From Candidatus Parabacteroides intestinigallinarum (GTDB taxonomy: Bacteria > Bacteroidota > Bacteroidia > Bacteroidales > Tannerellaceae), in the NCBI GenBank assembly GCA_019114945.1, contig DXEN01000037.1:1-33585 (forward strand): 33,585 nucleotides of DNA. The letters are read 5' to 3'. Every line of letters begins with the position of its first letter. Positions within the stretch are counted from its first letter, which is position 1. The translations under genes were made by a program, and so were the position numbers. The notes under the pieces are model-generated. The model saw only the letters and a list, made by a program, of their open reading frames with translations, was not told the origin of the DNA and searched no databases. Below, one piece after another: positions 13,441 through 21,324 of the stretch.

Positions 13441-15954
13441 ATGGCGAAAAAGACAACAACGAAACAAGATAAGCCGCTTCCCGCGTGGATCGCGGCCTTG
13501 AAGATGTTTTTCGGTAGCGAGCGGACCCGTTTCATCGCGGGTTTGATTATTTTCATACTGACTGTTTATATGGGCTTGGCGCTTATCTCGTTCTTCTTCA
13601 CGGGAGCCGCCGACCAAAGCAAGATAGAGAACGTGCCGATTGGCGACTTGCTGATGAATCGCGGCTCGGTGGAGAACTGGACGGGGGTGCGCGGGGCGTT
13701 CCTGTCGGACCTGCTGATGAACCGTTGGTTCGGTATCTCCTCGTTCATGATCCTGCTGTTCCTGGGCACGGTGGGGGCGAAGTGGATGAACCTGTGCCGG
13801 GCTTCCTTGTTGCGGCGTTTCTTGTTTTGCGCCGCGACGCTGATCTGGGGTTCCGTCTTTTTCGCGTTCGTGTTCATCAAGGGGTACGAGGATTCGTTCA
13901 TTTACTTAGGTGGCCAGCATGGCTACTACATCTCGGAGGTGTGCATCGCGAACATCGGCGTGCCGGGCACGATATTGCTCCTTCTGGGCACGTTCCTGAT
14001 TATCGCGGTCTTTACCAGCAAGCGGACGATTCCGCTCTTGCGGCGCGCCTTCTCGCTCGGGTGGCTCAAGCGCCGCTGGGAGGAGCGGAAGCGTAGGAGG
14101 GCGGAGGCGAAAGCCCGTACCAAGGAAGCGCCCGCGCCCGTAGTATCGCCCGAGGCGGAGCCGGAGGAGGAAGTATTCGACACGGAGGCGGAACTGGCGA
14201 AGGCGGAGGCGGAAAACGAACCGGTGGAGCCGGTCGCCGAGGAACGGCCCAGCTTCGAGGTTACCTTCGCCCCGGGCGATGACGAGCCTCTGGAGCCGGA
14301 GGAGAAGACTCCGGAACCGGAAGAGCCGTATAAAGAGGACGAGCCGGAGCCGCGGGAGAAACCCGCGGGCGAGCCGACCGACTTCACGATAGACGTGGCG
14401 CAAACCGACGACGAGCCGTACGACGAGTCGGCCTTAGGCAAGTACGACCCGCGGCTGGACTTGTCGCGTTACCAGTTCCCGACGTTGGATTTGCTGAAGA
14501 CCTACGACAAGGGAAGCATGGAAATCAACCGGGAGGAGCTGGAGGCGAACCAGCGGCTGATCAAGCAGGCGCTGGAGGACTTCAATATCCGCATCGCCTC
14601 GATCAAGGCGACGGTGGGTCCCACGGTCACGCTCTACGAGATCGTGCCGGAGGCGGGCATCCGTATCTCCAAGATCAAGAACCTGGAGGATGATATCGCA
14701 TTGAGCCTTTCCGCCTTGCAGATTCGTATCATCGCCCCGATGCCGGGCAAGGGTACGATCGGTATCGAGGTGCCGAACAAGAACCCGCAGATTGTCTCCA
14801 TGCAGTCGGTCATCGCCTCGAAGCGCTTCGTCGACGATAAGAAATGCGACCTGCCCGTGGCGATCGGGCGTACCATCACGAACGAGGTGTTCATGTTCGA
14901 CCTTTGCAAGACGCCGCACCTCTTGGTGGCCGGCGCTACCGGACAGGGTAAGTCCGTGGGCTTGAACGCCATCATCACCTCTTTGTTGTACAAGAAGCAT
15001 CCGTCGGAGCTGAAGTTCGTGATGGTCGACCCAAAGATGGTGGAGTTCAGCATCTACGCGAAGATCGAGCGGCACTATTTGGCGAAGCTGCCCAACGCGG
15101 AGAAGCCGATCGTGACGGAATCCGCCGACGCGGTGGCCACGCTGAACTCGCTGGTGATTGAGATGGAGGACCGTTACCGTTTGCTCGTGAGCGCGAACGT
15201 CCGTAATATAAAGGAATACAACGCCAAGTTTATCGAGCGGCGCCTGAACCCGCAGAAGGGGCATCGCTTTTTGCCTTATATCGTGGCGGTGGTGGACGAG
15301 TTCGCCGACTTGATCGCCGTGGCGGGCCGGGAGATCGACCAGCCCATCTCGCGTATCGCGGCGAAGGCCCGTGCCGTGGGTATCCACATGATTCTCGCCA
15401 CGCAGCGACCCGATACGAAGGTCATCACGGGTACGATCAAGAGCAACTTCCCGAGCCGTATCGCCTTCAAGGTAGCCTCGATGATCGACTCGCGTACGAT
15501 TCTCGACGCTCCGGGCGCCAATCGCCTGATCGGGCGGGGCGATATGCTGATTGTCGTGGCGGGACAGGAACCGGTGCGCGTGCAATGCGCTTTCGTGGAT
15601 ACGCCGGAGGTGGAGGAGATCGTGGACTACATCGGCGATCAACCCGGTTTCCCGACGGCTTACCTGCTGCCGGACTACGTGCCGGAGGGGGGCGAGTCGA
15701 ACGGTTCGGGCGCGGTGGATTTATCGGACCGCGATCCCTTGTTCGACGAGGTGGCCCGTTTGGTCGTGATTCAGCAACAAGGCTCTACCTCGCTCATCCA
15801 GCGTAAGTTCTCCATCGGCTACAACCGCGCCGGTCGTTTGATGGACCAGCTGGAGGCCGCCGGTATCGTGGGACCGTTCGAGGGCAGCAAGGCCCGGCAG
15901 GTGCTGATACCCGATGAGTATTCCTTGGAACAATTATTAAATAGCTTGAAATAA
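13441..15954 (+). CDS. ftsK: DNA translocase FtsK/SpoIIIE
   Basis: Septal DNA pump that clears and aligns chromosome termini at division. 837 residues. Four N-terminal membrane helices at about 31-53, 96-114, 126-146 and 172-191. A Pro/Glu-rich acidic linker at about 215-330. The alpha/beta motor has Walker A GATGQGKS (498-505), Walker B YIVAVVDEFADL and the family block RPDTKVITGTIKSNFPSRIA. The C-terminal gamma winged helix (DPLFDEVARLVVIQQQGSTS to the end) reads KOPS-type orienting sequences. Its stop codon overlaps the lolA start by one base (TAATG), so the two are translationally linked. ftsK next to a lolA-like gene is a recurrent Bacteroidales arrangement. Confidence 0.96.
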   Translation: MAKKTTTKQDKPLPAWIAALKMFFGSERTRFIAGLIIFILTVYMGLALISFFFTGAADQSKIENVPIGDLLMNRGSVENWTGVRGAFLSDLLMNRWFGISSFMILLFLGTVGAKWMNLCRASLLRRFLFCAATLIWGSVFFAFVFIKGYEDSFIYLGGQHGYYISEVCIANIGVPGTILLLLGTFLIIAVFTSKRTIPLLRRAFSLGWLKRRWEERKRRRAEAKARTKEAPAPVVSPEAEPEEEVFDTEAELAKAEAENEPVEPVAEERPSFEVTFAPGDDEPLEPEEKTPEPEEPYKEDEPEPREKPAGEPTDFTIDVAQTDDEPYDESALGKYDPRLDLSRYQFPTLDLLKTYDKGSMEINREELEANQRLIKQALEDFNIRIASIKATVGPTVTLYEIVPEAGIRISKIKNLEDDIALSLSALQIRIIAPMPGKGTIGIEVPNKNPQIVSMQSVIASKRFVDDKKCDLPVAIGRTITNEVFMFDLCKTPHLLVAGATGQGKSVGLNAIITSLLYKKHPSELKFVMVDPKMVEFSIYAKIERHYLAKLPNAEKPIVTESADAVATLNSLVIEMEDRYRLLVSANVRNIKEYNAKFIERRLNPQKGHRFLPYIVAVVDEFADLIAVAGREIDQPISRIAAKARAVGIHMILATQRPDTKVITGTIKSNFPSRIAFKVASMIDSRTILDAPGANRLIGRGDMLIVVAGQEPVRVQCAFVDTPEVEEIVDYIGDQPGFPTAYLLPDYVPEGGESNGSGAVDLSDRDPLFDEVARLVVIQQQGSTSLIQRKFSIGYNRAGRLMDQLEAAGIVGPFEGSKARQVLIPDEYSLEQLLNSLK

Positions 15955-16628
15955 TGAAGAGGGAACGGAAAATAAGAGTTTGGCGCGTCCTCGCTCTCGC
16001 GGGGCTGCTATCCTGTCTTTTATTCGGAGTCAGGGCAGGCGCCCAGACGCGAGACGCGAACGCTATCCTGGATAAAGCCGCCGCGGCCTACGAGGGCTCG
16101 AAAGGCATTAGCGCCACGTTCGCGATGTCGGTCCGCTCGAACGGCCAGCGCGTGGGCGAGGAGAAGCGTGGCACCATCCAGATGCGGGGGGATAAGTTCT
16201 TCTTGTCGGTTCCGGGCACGCTGACCTGGTTCGATGGGACGACCCAATGGAGCTACGTGGAGAGGAACGAGGAGGTGAACGTGACGAACCCGACGGGCGA
16301 CGAGCTGCGGTTTACCAATCCCGCCTTGTTGCTCCGTACCTATCGGGAGGGCTTCTCGGCTTCCCTTACCGGCGAGAGCACCGCCCCGAACGGAAAGGCT
16401 GCCTACGACGTGGAGCTGACTCCCTCGAAAAAGGCGGATGTCACGAAGGTACGCTTGCAAATCGAGAAGTATTCCGGTTTCCCGGCCTCCATCACGGTGG
16501 AAGCCAAGAACGGCGTCAGTACCACGGTGCGGATCAGCCAGCTGAAGACCGGCGTGAACCAGGCGGACGACGTGTTTGTCTTTCCGGAGGCCGACTATCC
16601 GGACGCGGAGGTGATCGACCTGCGTTAA
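15954..16628 (+). CDS. LolA-like outer-membrane lipoprotein carrier
   Basis: Periplasmic protein of the LolA family, which shuttles lipoproteins from the inner to the outer membrane. 224 residues. Signal peptide (VLALAGLLSCLLFGVRAGA, cut before QTRDAN), then the open beta-barrel fold typical of LolA: ILDKAAAAYEGSKGISATFAM, GTIQMRGDKFFLSVPGTLTW, the conserved WFDGTTQWSYVERNEEVNV and a C-terminal hydrophobic strand region. The ATG overlaps the ftsK stop. Bacteroidetes often carry several LolA-like proteins, so the exact role (lipoproteins or another lipid cargo) remains inference. Confidence 0.88.
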   Translation: MKRERKIRVWRVLALAGLLSCLLFGVRAGAQTRDANAILDKAAAAYEGSKGISATFAMSVRSNGQRVGEEKRGTIQMRGDKFFLSVPGTLTWFDGTTQWSYVERNEEVNVTNPTGDELRFTNPALLLRTYREGFSASLTGESTAPNGKAAYDVELTPSKKADVTKVRLQIEKYSGFPASITVEAKNGVSTTVRISQLKTGVNQADDVFVFPEADYPDAEVIDLR

Positions 16629-16694
16629 TCGCCGCGCTATACCTATTATATATAGAGTAAACATGGATTGTATACTGATTAAAGAAAAGATATT

Positions 16695-17648
16695 ATGAGC
16701 GAATCAAACATTGAGAAAGTCCGTTGCCTCATCATAGGCTCGGGTCCCGCCGGATATACGGCGGCTATTTACGCCTCTCGGGCGAATTTGTCACCGGTAC
16801 TTTACGAGGGTATCCAGCCCGGTGGCCAGTTGACCATCACGACGGAAGTGGAGAACTTCCCCGGCTATCCGGAAGGCGTGACCGGTCCGGCGCTGATGGA
16901 GGATATGCGCAAGCAAGCCCTGCGCTTCGGGGCGGACATCCGTTCCGGCATCGCTACGGCGGCCGATCTGGGCGCCGCTCCCTATAAGATTACCATCGAT
17001 GGCGAGCGGGTAATCGAGACGGAGACCTTGATTATCGCCACGGGCGCTTCCGCCAAGTATTTGGGGCTCGCCGACGAGCAGAAGTACGCCGGGATGGGCG
17101 TATCGGCCTGCGCCACGTGCGACGGGTTCTTCTACCGCAAGAAGACCGTGGCCGTAGTGGGCGGTGGCGATACCGCTTGCGAGGAGGCGATCTACCTGGC
17201 GGGACTGGCGAAGCAGGTCTACCTGATTGTCCGTAAGCCGTATTTACGCGCCTCGAAGGTGATGCAGGAGCGCGTGTTCAATACGCCGAACATCACGGTG
17301 CTTTTCGAGCACAACACGATCGGGCTGTTTGGCGAGAACGGCGTGGAGGGCGCTCACTTGGTAAAGCGCAAGGGCGAGCCGGACGAGGAGAAGGTGGACA
17401 TCGCGATCGATGGCTTCTTCCTGGCGATCGGGCATAAGCCGAATTCCGACATCTTCAAGCCTTGGTTGGACACCGACGAGGTGGGATATATCCAGACGAT
17501 AGAGGGTACGCCCCGCACGAAGGTGCCGGGCGTGTTCGCCGCGGGCGACGTGGCCGATCCGCATTACCGGCAGGCGATTACCGCCGCGGGAAGTGGTTGC
17601 AAGGCGGCTATCGAGGCGGAGCGCTATCTGGCCGGAATCGGGAAATAA
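16695..17648 (+). CDS. trxB: Thioredoxin-disulfide reductase
   Basis: NADPH-dependent FAD flavoenzyme that reduces thioredoxin in the cytoplasm. 317 residues, normal length. FAD-binding GSGPAGYTAAIYASRA near the N-terminus, the redox-active C139-A-T-C142 motif, NADPH-binding VVGGGDTACEEA directly after it, and the C-terminal FAD block GVFAAGDVADPHYRQAITAAGSG. It follows the lolA-like gene after 66 bp and precedes the glycerophosphodiesterase after 30 bp. Confidence 0.97.
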   Translation: MSESNIEKVRCLIIGSGPAGYTAAIYASRANLSPVLYEGIQPGGQLTITTEVENFPGYPEGVTGPALMEDMRKQALRFGADIRSGIATAADLGAAPYKITIDGERVIETETLIIATGASAKYLGLADEQKYAGMGVSACATCDGFFYRKKTVAVVGGGDTACEEAIYLAGLAKQVYLIVRKPYLRASKVMQERVFNTPNITVLFEHNTIGLFGENGVEGAHLVKRKGEPDEEKVDIAIDGFFLAIGHKPNSDIFKPWLDTDEVGYIQTIEGTPRTKVPGVFAAGDVADPHYRQAITAAGSGCKAAIEAERYLAGIGK

Positions 17649-17678
17649 GTACGCGTTCTCTTAAAAAAACGACACGAC

Positions 17679-18455
17679 ATGAGACAAGGATTGGTTTCTT
17701 TTTTGCTGTTCGGCCTGCTGCTGGTCGGAATGGCTTGTACGCCTGAGTCGAAGACGCGGGTAATCGCCCATCGGGGCTATTGGCAGACGGAAGGCTCCGC
17801 CCAGAACTCGATTCGCTCGTTGGAGCGGGCGGACGAGATCGGCGTGTATGGCGCGGAGTTCGACGTGCATTACACGGCGGACAACGTGCTGGTCGTCTAT
17901 CACGATAATGATATCCAAGGGAAAAATATCCAGACTTCGAACTACGAGGAGCTGAAGGACTTGCGCTTGAATAACGGGGAGACGCTTCCCACGCTGGAGA
18001 GCTACCTGAAGCGGGCGTGCGATTTGGAGGTCCGGCTGGTCTTCGAGCTGAAATCCCACGCCACGCCCGAACGCAACCGCGAGGCGGCTCGGGCTTCCGT
18101 GGAGATGATCAAGCGGATGGGCTTGGAGAAACGGACCGATTATATCTCTTTCAACCTGGACGCCTGCAAGGAGTTCATCCGCCTGTGTCCGGACGCCTCG
18201 GTGGCTTACCTGAACGGGGAGTTGGATCCCGACGCCTTGAAGGAGATGGGCTTCACGGGGCTCGATTATCACTATAACGTGTTGCGAGAGCATCCGGAAT
18301 GGGTGGAGAAGTGTAAGGCTTTGGGGCTGACCACGAACGTGTGGACGGTGAACGAGCCTGAACTGATCCAAGAGATGGCCGATATGGGAATCGATTTCAT
18401 TACCACGGATATCCCGGAGGAGGCCCGGGAAATCGTAAACACCCAAACACGGTAA
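17679..18455 (+). CDS. Glycerophosphodiester phosphodiesterase, lipoprotein
   Basis: GDPD-family enzyme (UgpQ/GlpQ type) that hydrolyses glycerophosphodiesters to glycerol 3-phosphate and an alcohol. 258 residues. A lipoprotein signal (LLFGLLLVGMAC) places it in the envelope. Catalytic elements: HRGYW with the first His, the metal-binding EFDVHYTADNVLVVYHD block with the second His, and FELKSH with a Glu/Lys pair. The TIM-barrel ends with the conserved NVWTVNEPE and ITTDIPEEA. It probably shares a transcript with trxB and the downstream GHL10 gene. Confidence 0.92.
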   Translation: MRQGLVSFLLFGLLLVGMACTPESKTRVIAHRGYWQTEGSAQNSIRSLERADEIGVYGAEFDVHYTADNVLVVYHDNDIQGKNIQTSNYEELKDLRLNNGETLPTLESYLKRACDLEVRLVFELKSHATPERNREAARASVEMIKRMGLEKRTDYISFNLDACKEFIRLCPDASVAYLNGELDPDALKEMGFTGLDYHYNVLREHPEWVEKCKALGLTTNVWTVNEPELIQEMADMGIDFITTDIPEEAREIVNTQTR

Positions 18456-18473
18456 GGGAGAGGCTTCCGTAGG

Positions 18474-19952
18474 ATGAGAAGATTGAGCCTGTTGTTGGTG
18501 GTGGTGGCCCTTTCCGTGTGGAGCCTTCCCGCGGTGGAGCCGCCCAAGACGGAGATCCGGGCGGTGTGGCTGGCTACGGTGTATGGCTTGGATTGGCCGG
18601 CCCGGCCCGCGTCGACCGAGGCGGGGCGCGAGGCGCAACGACAGGCTTTACGCGATATACTGGACCGCCTTCAGGAGGCCAACTTCAATATGGTATTTCT
18701 CCAGACCCGCTTGCGGGGCGATGTGATTTATCCCTCGGCCATCGAGCCGTTCAGCAAGGTCTTTGCCGGGAAATGCGGCCGGTCGCCGGGATACGACCCG
18801 CTCGCCTTCGCCATCGAGGAGTGCCATAAGCGGGGGATGGAGTGCCACGCTTGGTTCGTCACCTTCCCGCTCGGGAGCGATAAAAGCGTACGGGAGCAAG
18901 GAAAGCTATCCGTAACGCGAAAGAAACCGAGGCTTTGCAAGCGGCATAAGGGGGAGTGGTACTTGGATCCGGGCGTGCCGGAGACCACCGACTATATCCT
19001 GTCGTTGGTGCGTGAGATCGTGAGCGGCTACGATATCGACGGCATCCATTTCGACTATATCCGCTACCCGGAGCAGGCGGGGACGTTCCCGGACAAGAGC
19101 CAGTACCGGCGCTCCGGGCGGAAAAGCTCGCTGGCCGATTGGCGCCGGGAGAACATCAACCGGATGATGAGCCGTGTGTACGATTGCGTGAAGCGGCTGA
19201 AGCCTTGGGTGCAAGTGAGCAGCTCGCCGCTGGGGAAATACGGCCGCGTCGAGCGGATGCCCAACGCGGGCTGGACCGCCTACGAGAGCGTCTACCAAGA
19301 CCCGAAGCGCTGGCTGCGCGAGGGCAAGCAGGATATGATCGTCCCCATGATGTATTATTTGCACGACCATTTCTTCCCTTTCGTGGACGATTGGGTGAAG
19401 GATAGCGGCGGGCGCCTCGTCGTGCCCGGCTTGGGCGCTTACCGGATGGAGCCGGACGAGGCGAACTGGGCCTTGACCGATATCACGGACCAAATCGACT
19501 ACAGCCGTTATTTCGGCGGGGCTGGCTGCGCGTTCTTCCGCTGTGGCAACGTCCTCCGGAATCCGAAGGGGCTGTACGAGGAGTTGCGCGACCGTTACTA
19601 CCGCTACCCGGCGCAATTGCCGTCGCTCGCGTGGCTGTGCGATTCGGTGCCGGCCGCGCCCGGCGAGGTACGTGTGGAACGCCTTGGGGGCGAGTTGCGC
19701 CTGAGCTGGGAGAAGCCGGCTCCGGACGCGGACGCGACCTATACGGTCTATTACTCCCTGACCGACTCGATCGACAGGAGCCTGGCCCGTTCCATCCTCG
19801 CGACCCGGATTCATGGCAACGAGCTTTACCTCCCCATCGACACGATGTGGGAGCGGGGCTACACGTTTACCGTGACCGCCTCCTCGCGCTATCGGATAGA
19901 GGGTCCGCCCGCTCGCGAGACGTATTATTATCAATCCAAATATATCAAATGA
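18474..19952 (+). CDS. Family 10-like glycosyl hydrolase (GHL10/DUF187) with Fn3
   Basis: Secreted putative glycosidase of the GHL10 (PF02638) family, whose substrates may be cell-wall or envelope glycans. 492 residues: signal peptide (LSLLLVVVALSVWSLPAVE), then the TIM-barrel domain from about residue 26 with family blocks EIRAVWLATVYGLDWP, FNMVFLQTRLRGDVIYPS, GMECHAWFVTFPLG, YDIDGIHFDYIRYPE and VQVSSSPLGKYG. A fibronectin type III-like domain occupies about 398-492 (APGEVRVERLGGELRLSWEKP). It begins 18 bp after the phosphodiesterase and its stop overlaps the next start (ATGA). Confidence 0.88.
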   Translation: MRRLSLLLVVVALSVWSLPAVEPPKTEIRAVWLATVYGLDWPARPASTEAGREAQRQALRDILDRLQEANFNMVFLQTRLRGDVIYPSAIEPFSKVFAGKCGRSPGYDPLAFAIEECHKRGMECHAWFVTFPLGSDKSVREQGKLSVTRKKPRLCKRHKGEWYLDPGVPETTDYILSLVREIVSGYDIDGIHFDYIRYPEQAGTFPDKSQYRRSGRKSSLADWRRENINRMMSRVYDCVKRLKPWVQVSSSPLGKYGRVERMPNAGWTAYESVYQDPKRWLREGKQDMIVPMMYYLHDHFFPFVDDWVKDSGGRLVVPGLGAYRMEPDEANWALTDITDQIDYSRYFGGAGCAFFRCGNVLRNPKGLYEELRDRYYRYPAQLPSLAWLCDSVPAAPGEVRVERLGGELRLSWEKPAPDADATYTVYYSLTDSIDRSLARSILATRIHGNELYLPIDTMWERGYTFTVTASSRYRIEGPPARETYYYQSKYIK

Positions 19953-20428
19953 GTATGAATCTATTACCTGATTATAGCATGAACACGGATATTCCATTCG
20001 ACCCCGCCCGGATACCGGCGTCGTTCGCCCGCTGTTTCCAAGGCGATTGCCCAAAGGCCGGCGCGTGCGTCCGCTTCCTGGCCGGGAAGCACGTCCCCGC
20101 GGGCAAGCTGAGCGGCCCCGCCGTCTATCCCACGGCCCGTCGCGGCGACGATTGCGAGCTGTACAAGCCCACGCGCGTCATCCGTGCCGCCTACGGCTTC
20201 ACGGCCCTCTTCGCCGAGGTGAAACGGAAAGACGACACGCCCCTGCGCGACCGCCTCAAGGCTTACCTGGGCGGAAACACCACCTACTACCGTTATCATC
20301 ACGGCGAGCGGCTGCTCACGCCCGAGCAGCAGGAGTGGATTCTCGCCCTCTTCCGCCGGAAAGGCTACACGGAGGGACTGCGCTTCGATGGCTATAAGGA
20401 ATTGTACGATTTCGGCCAGGGTATATGA
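19949..20428 (+). CDS. DUF6078-like cysteine-containing protein
   Basis: An uncharacterised cytoplasmic protein of 159 residues that fits the Bacteroidales DUF6078 pattern. The N-terminus has closely spaced cysteines (ARCFQGDCPKAGACVRFL) that could bind a metal. The middle is GDDCELYKPTRVIRAAYGFTALFAEV, and the C-terminal part (NTTYYRYHHGERLLTPEQQE to the end) resembles a small DNA-binding-like helical region also seen in other family members. The ATG at 19949 overlaps the GHL10 stop. The frame is open further upstream inside GHL10, but that extension is only a shadow. Met codons at 19955 and 19979 are alternative starts. Confidence 0.75.
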   Translation: MSMNLLPDYSMNTDIPFDPARIPASFARCFQGDCPKAGACVRFLAGKHVPAGKLSGPAVYPTARRGDDCELYKPTRVIRAAYGFTALFAEVKRKDDTPLRDRLKAYLGGNTTYYRYHHGERLLTPEQQEWILALFRRKGYTEGLRFDGYKELYDFGQGI

Positions 20429-20437
20429 CCACCGTCG

Positions 20438-20569
20438 GGGAGCGTGATTCCCACCGTTTGGGAGCGTGACTCCCACCGCCTGGGAGCGTCACTCCCAGCG
20501 TCTGGTAACGTCGCTCCCTGACGCTGGGAGCGAGACTACCAAAGCGTGGTAGTCATGTTGGTAGTCCGG
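20438..20569. repeat. 22-bp tandem array of short palindromes
   Basis: Units begin at 20438, 20460, 20482, 20504, 20526 and 20548, exactly 22 bp apart. Each is a 15-nt palindromic core (GGGAGCGTGACTCCC and variants) plus a 7-nt spacer. Later units drift but keep pairing in other ways: CCCAGCGTC pairs with GACGCTGGG across units 3-5, and GACTACCA with TGGTAGTC at 20533-20553. It lies directly after the DUF6078 stop. No T tract follows. Confidence 0.88.
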
Positions 20570-20623
20570 TCGTTTCTCGCCCCGGGCTTCACGCGCCCCG
20601 GACGGATGGTAGGCGGCGTTTCA
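20570..20623. other. Gap between repeat array and sigma promoter
   Basis: Contains one imperfect GC hairpin (CCGGGC with GCCCCGG, 20582-20601) and otherwise nothing recognisable. It may end the upstream transcript, but it has no T tract. Confidence 0.4.
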
Positions 20624-20655
20624 TTTGATTATGTAGAAAGAAGGCTTTATCTTCG
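20624..20655 (+). promoter_or_regulatory. Promoter of the ECF sigma operon
   Basis: -33 TTTG (20624-20627), exactly 20 bp, then TATCTTCG (20648-20655), one mismatch from TAnnTTTG. It gives a leader of about 120 nt before the sigma factor. The match to the housekeeping pattern suggests basal expression by the primary sigma factor; an extra autoregulated promoter cannot be excluded. Confidence 0.7.
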
Positions 20656-20783
20656 CGGCGGTTCCGGAGGAAAAGGGACGTGAATCGATAATTTCCGTAG
20701 GGAATGCAGCGTTTTTTTACGAATATACATCTTGAAAGTGTATGCCGCCCGCGCGAGGCGGCGTTCATGGCATAGCAGACTGA

Positions 20784-21311
20784 ATGAATGAGCAACAACT
20801 GATAGAGGGTTGTCGGAAGGGAGACAGGCGGGCTCAAAAGGAGCTCTACGATACATATTCCCGCAAGATGATGGGAGTTTGCCTTCGTTACGTGGACGAC
20901 AGGGAAACGGCTCGCGATTTGTTGCAGGATGGATTCGTGAAGGTCTTTACCGGCTTGGATTCCTACGCGGGAAGCGGCTCATTCGAGGGATGGATGCGGA
21001 GGATATTCGTGAATTGCGCGTTGGAATACCTGCGGAGGTCGGACGTGTTGCGCGAGGCGACCGACCTGGAGAATACGGCGGAGCTGATACATCCCGATAG
21101 CTCGGCGATCTCGGACTTATCGGCGGCGGAATTGATGCGGCTGGTGAGCGAGTTGCCTACCGGATTCCGTACCGTGTTCAATATGTTCGCGATAGAGGGG
21201 TACTCGCATAAGGAGATTGGCGAGATGTTGGGGATAACGGAAAGCACCTCGCGCTCCCAGTACACCCGGGCCAAGCAGTTGCTGCAACGCAGGATCAACG
21301 CTTTGTATTAA
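20784..21311 (+). CDS. RNA polymerase ECF sigma factor
   Basis: Group 4 sigma-70 factor that directs RNA polymerase to a dedicated set of promoters. 175 residues with the two expected domains only. Region 2: LYDTYSRKMMGVCLRYVDDRETARDLLQDGFVKVF and the -10 recognition helix GSFEGWMRRIFVNCALEYLRR. A variable linker spans about 86-108. Region 4 is ELMRLVSELPTGFRTVFNMF with the helix-turn-helix YSHKEIGEMLGITESTSRSQ. Thirteen bases separate it from the membrane-barrel gene, which could be its regulator. It is not next to a SusC/SusD pair or a FecR-type anti-sigma factor. Confidence 0.95.
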   Translation: MNEQQLIEGCRKGDRRAQKELYDTYSRKMMGVCLRYVDDRETARDLLQDGFVKVFTGLDSYAGSGSFEGWMRRIFVNCALEYLRRSDVLREATDLENTAELIHPDSSAISDLSAAELMRLVSELPTGFRTVFNMFAIEGYSHKEIGEMLGITESTSRSQYTRAKQLLQRRINALY

Positions 21312-21324
21312 AGGAAAAGAGAAA

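Noticed and set aside
14434-15642. 402-residue minus-strand frame
   Set aside because: Antisense shadow of the FtsK motor domain.
19631-19948. Upstream extension of the DUF6078 frame
   Set aside because: It lies entirely within the GHL10 gene in another frame. The ATGA overlap at 19949 gives a better start.
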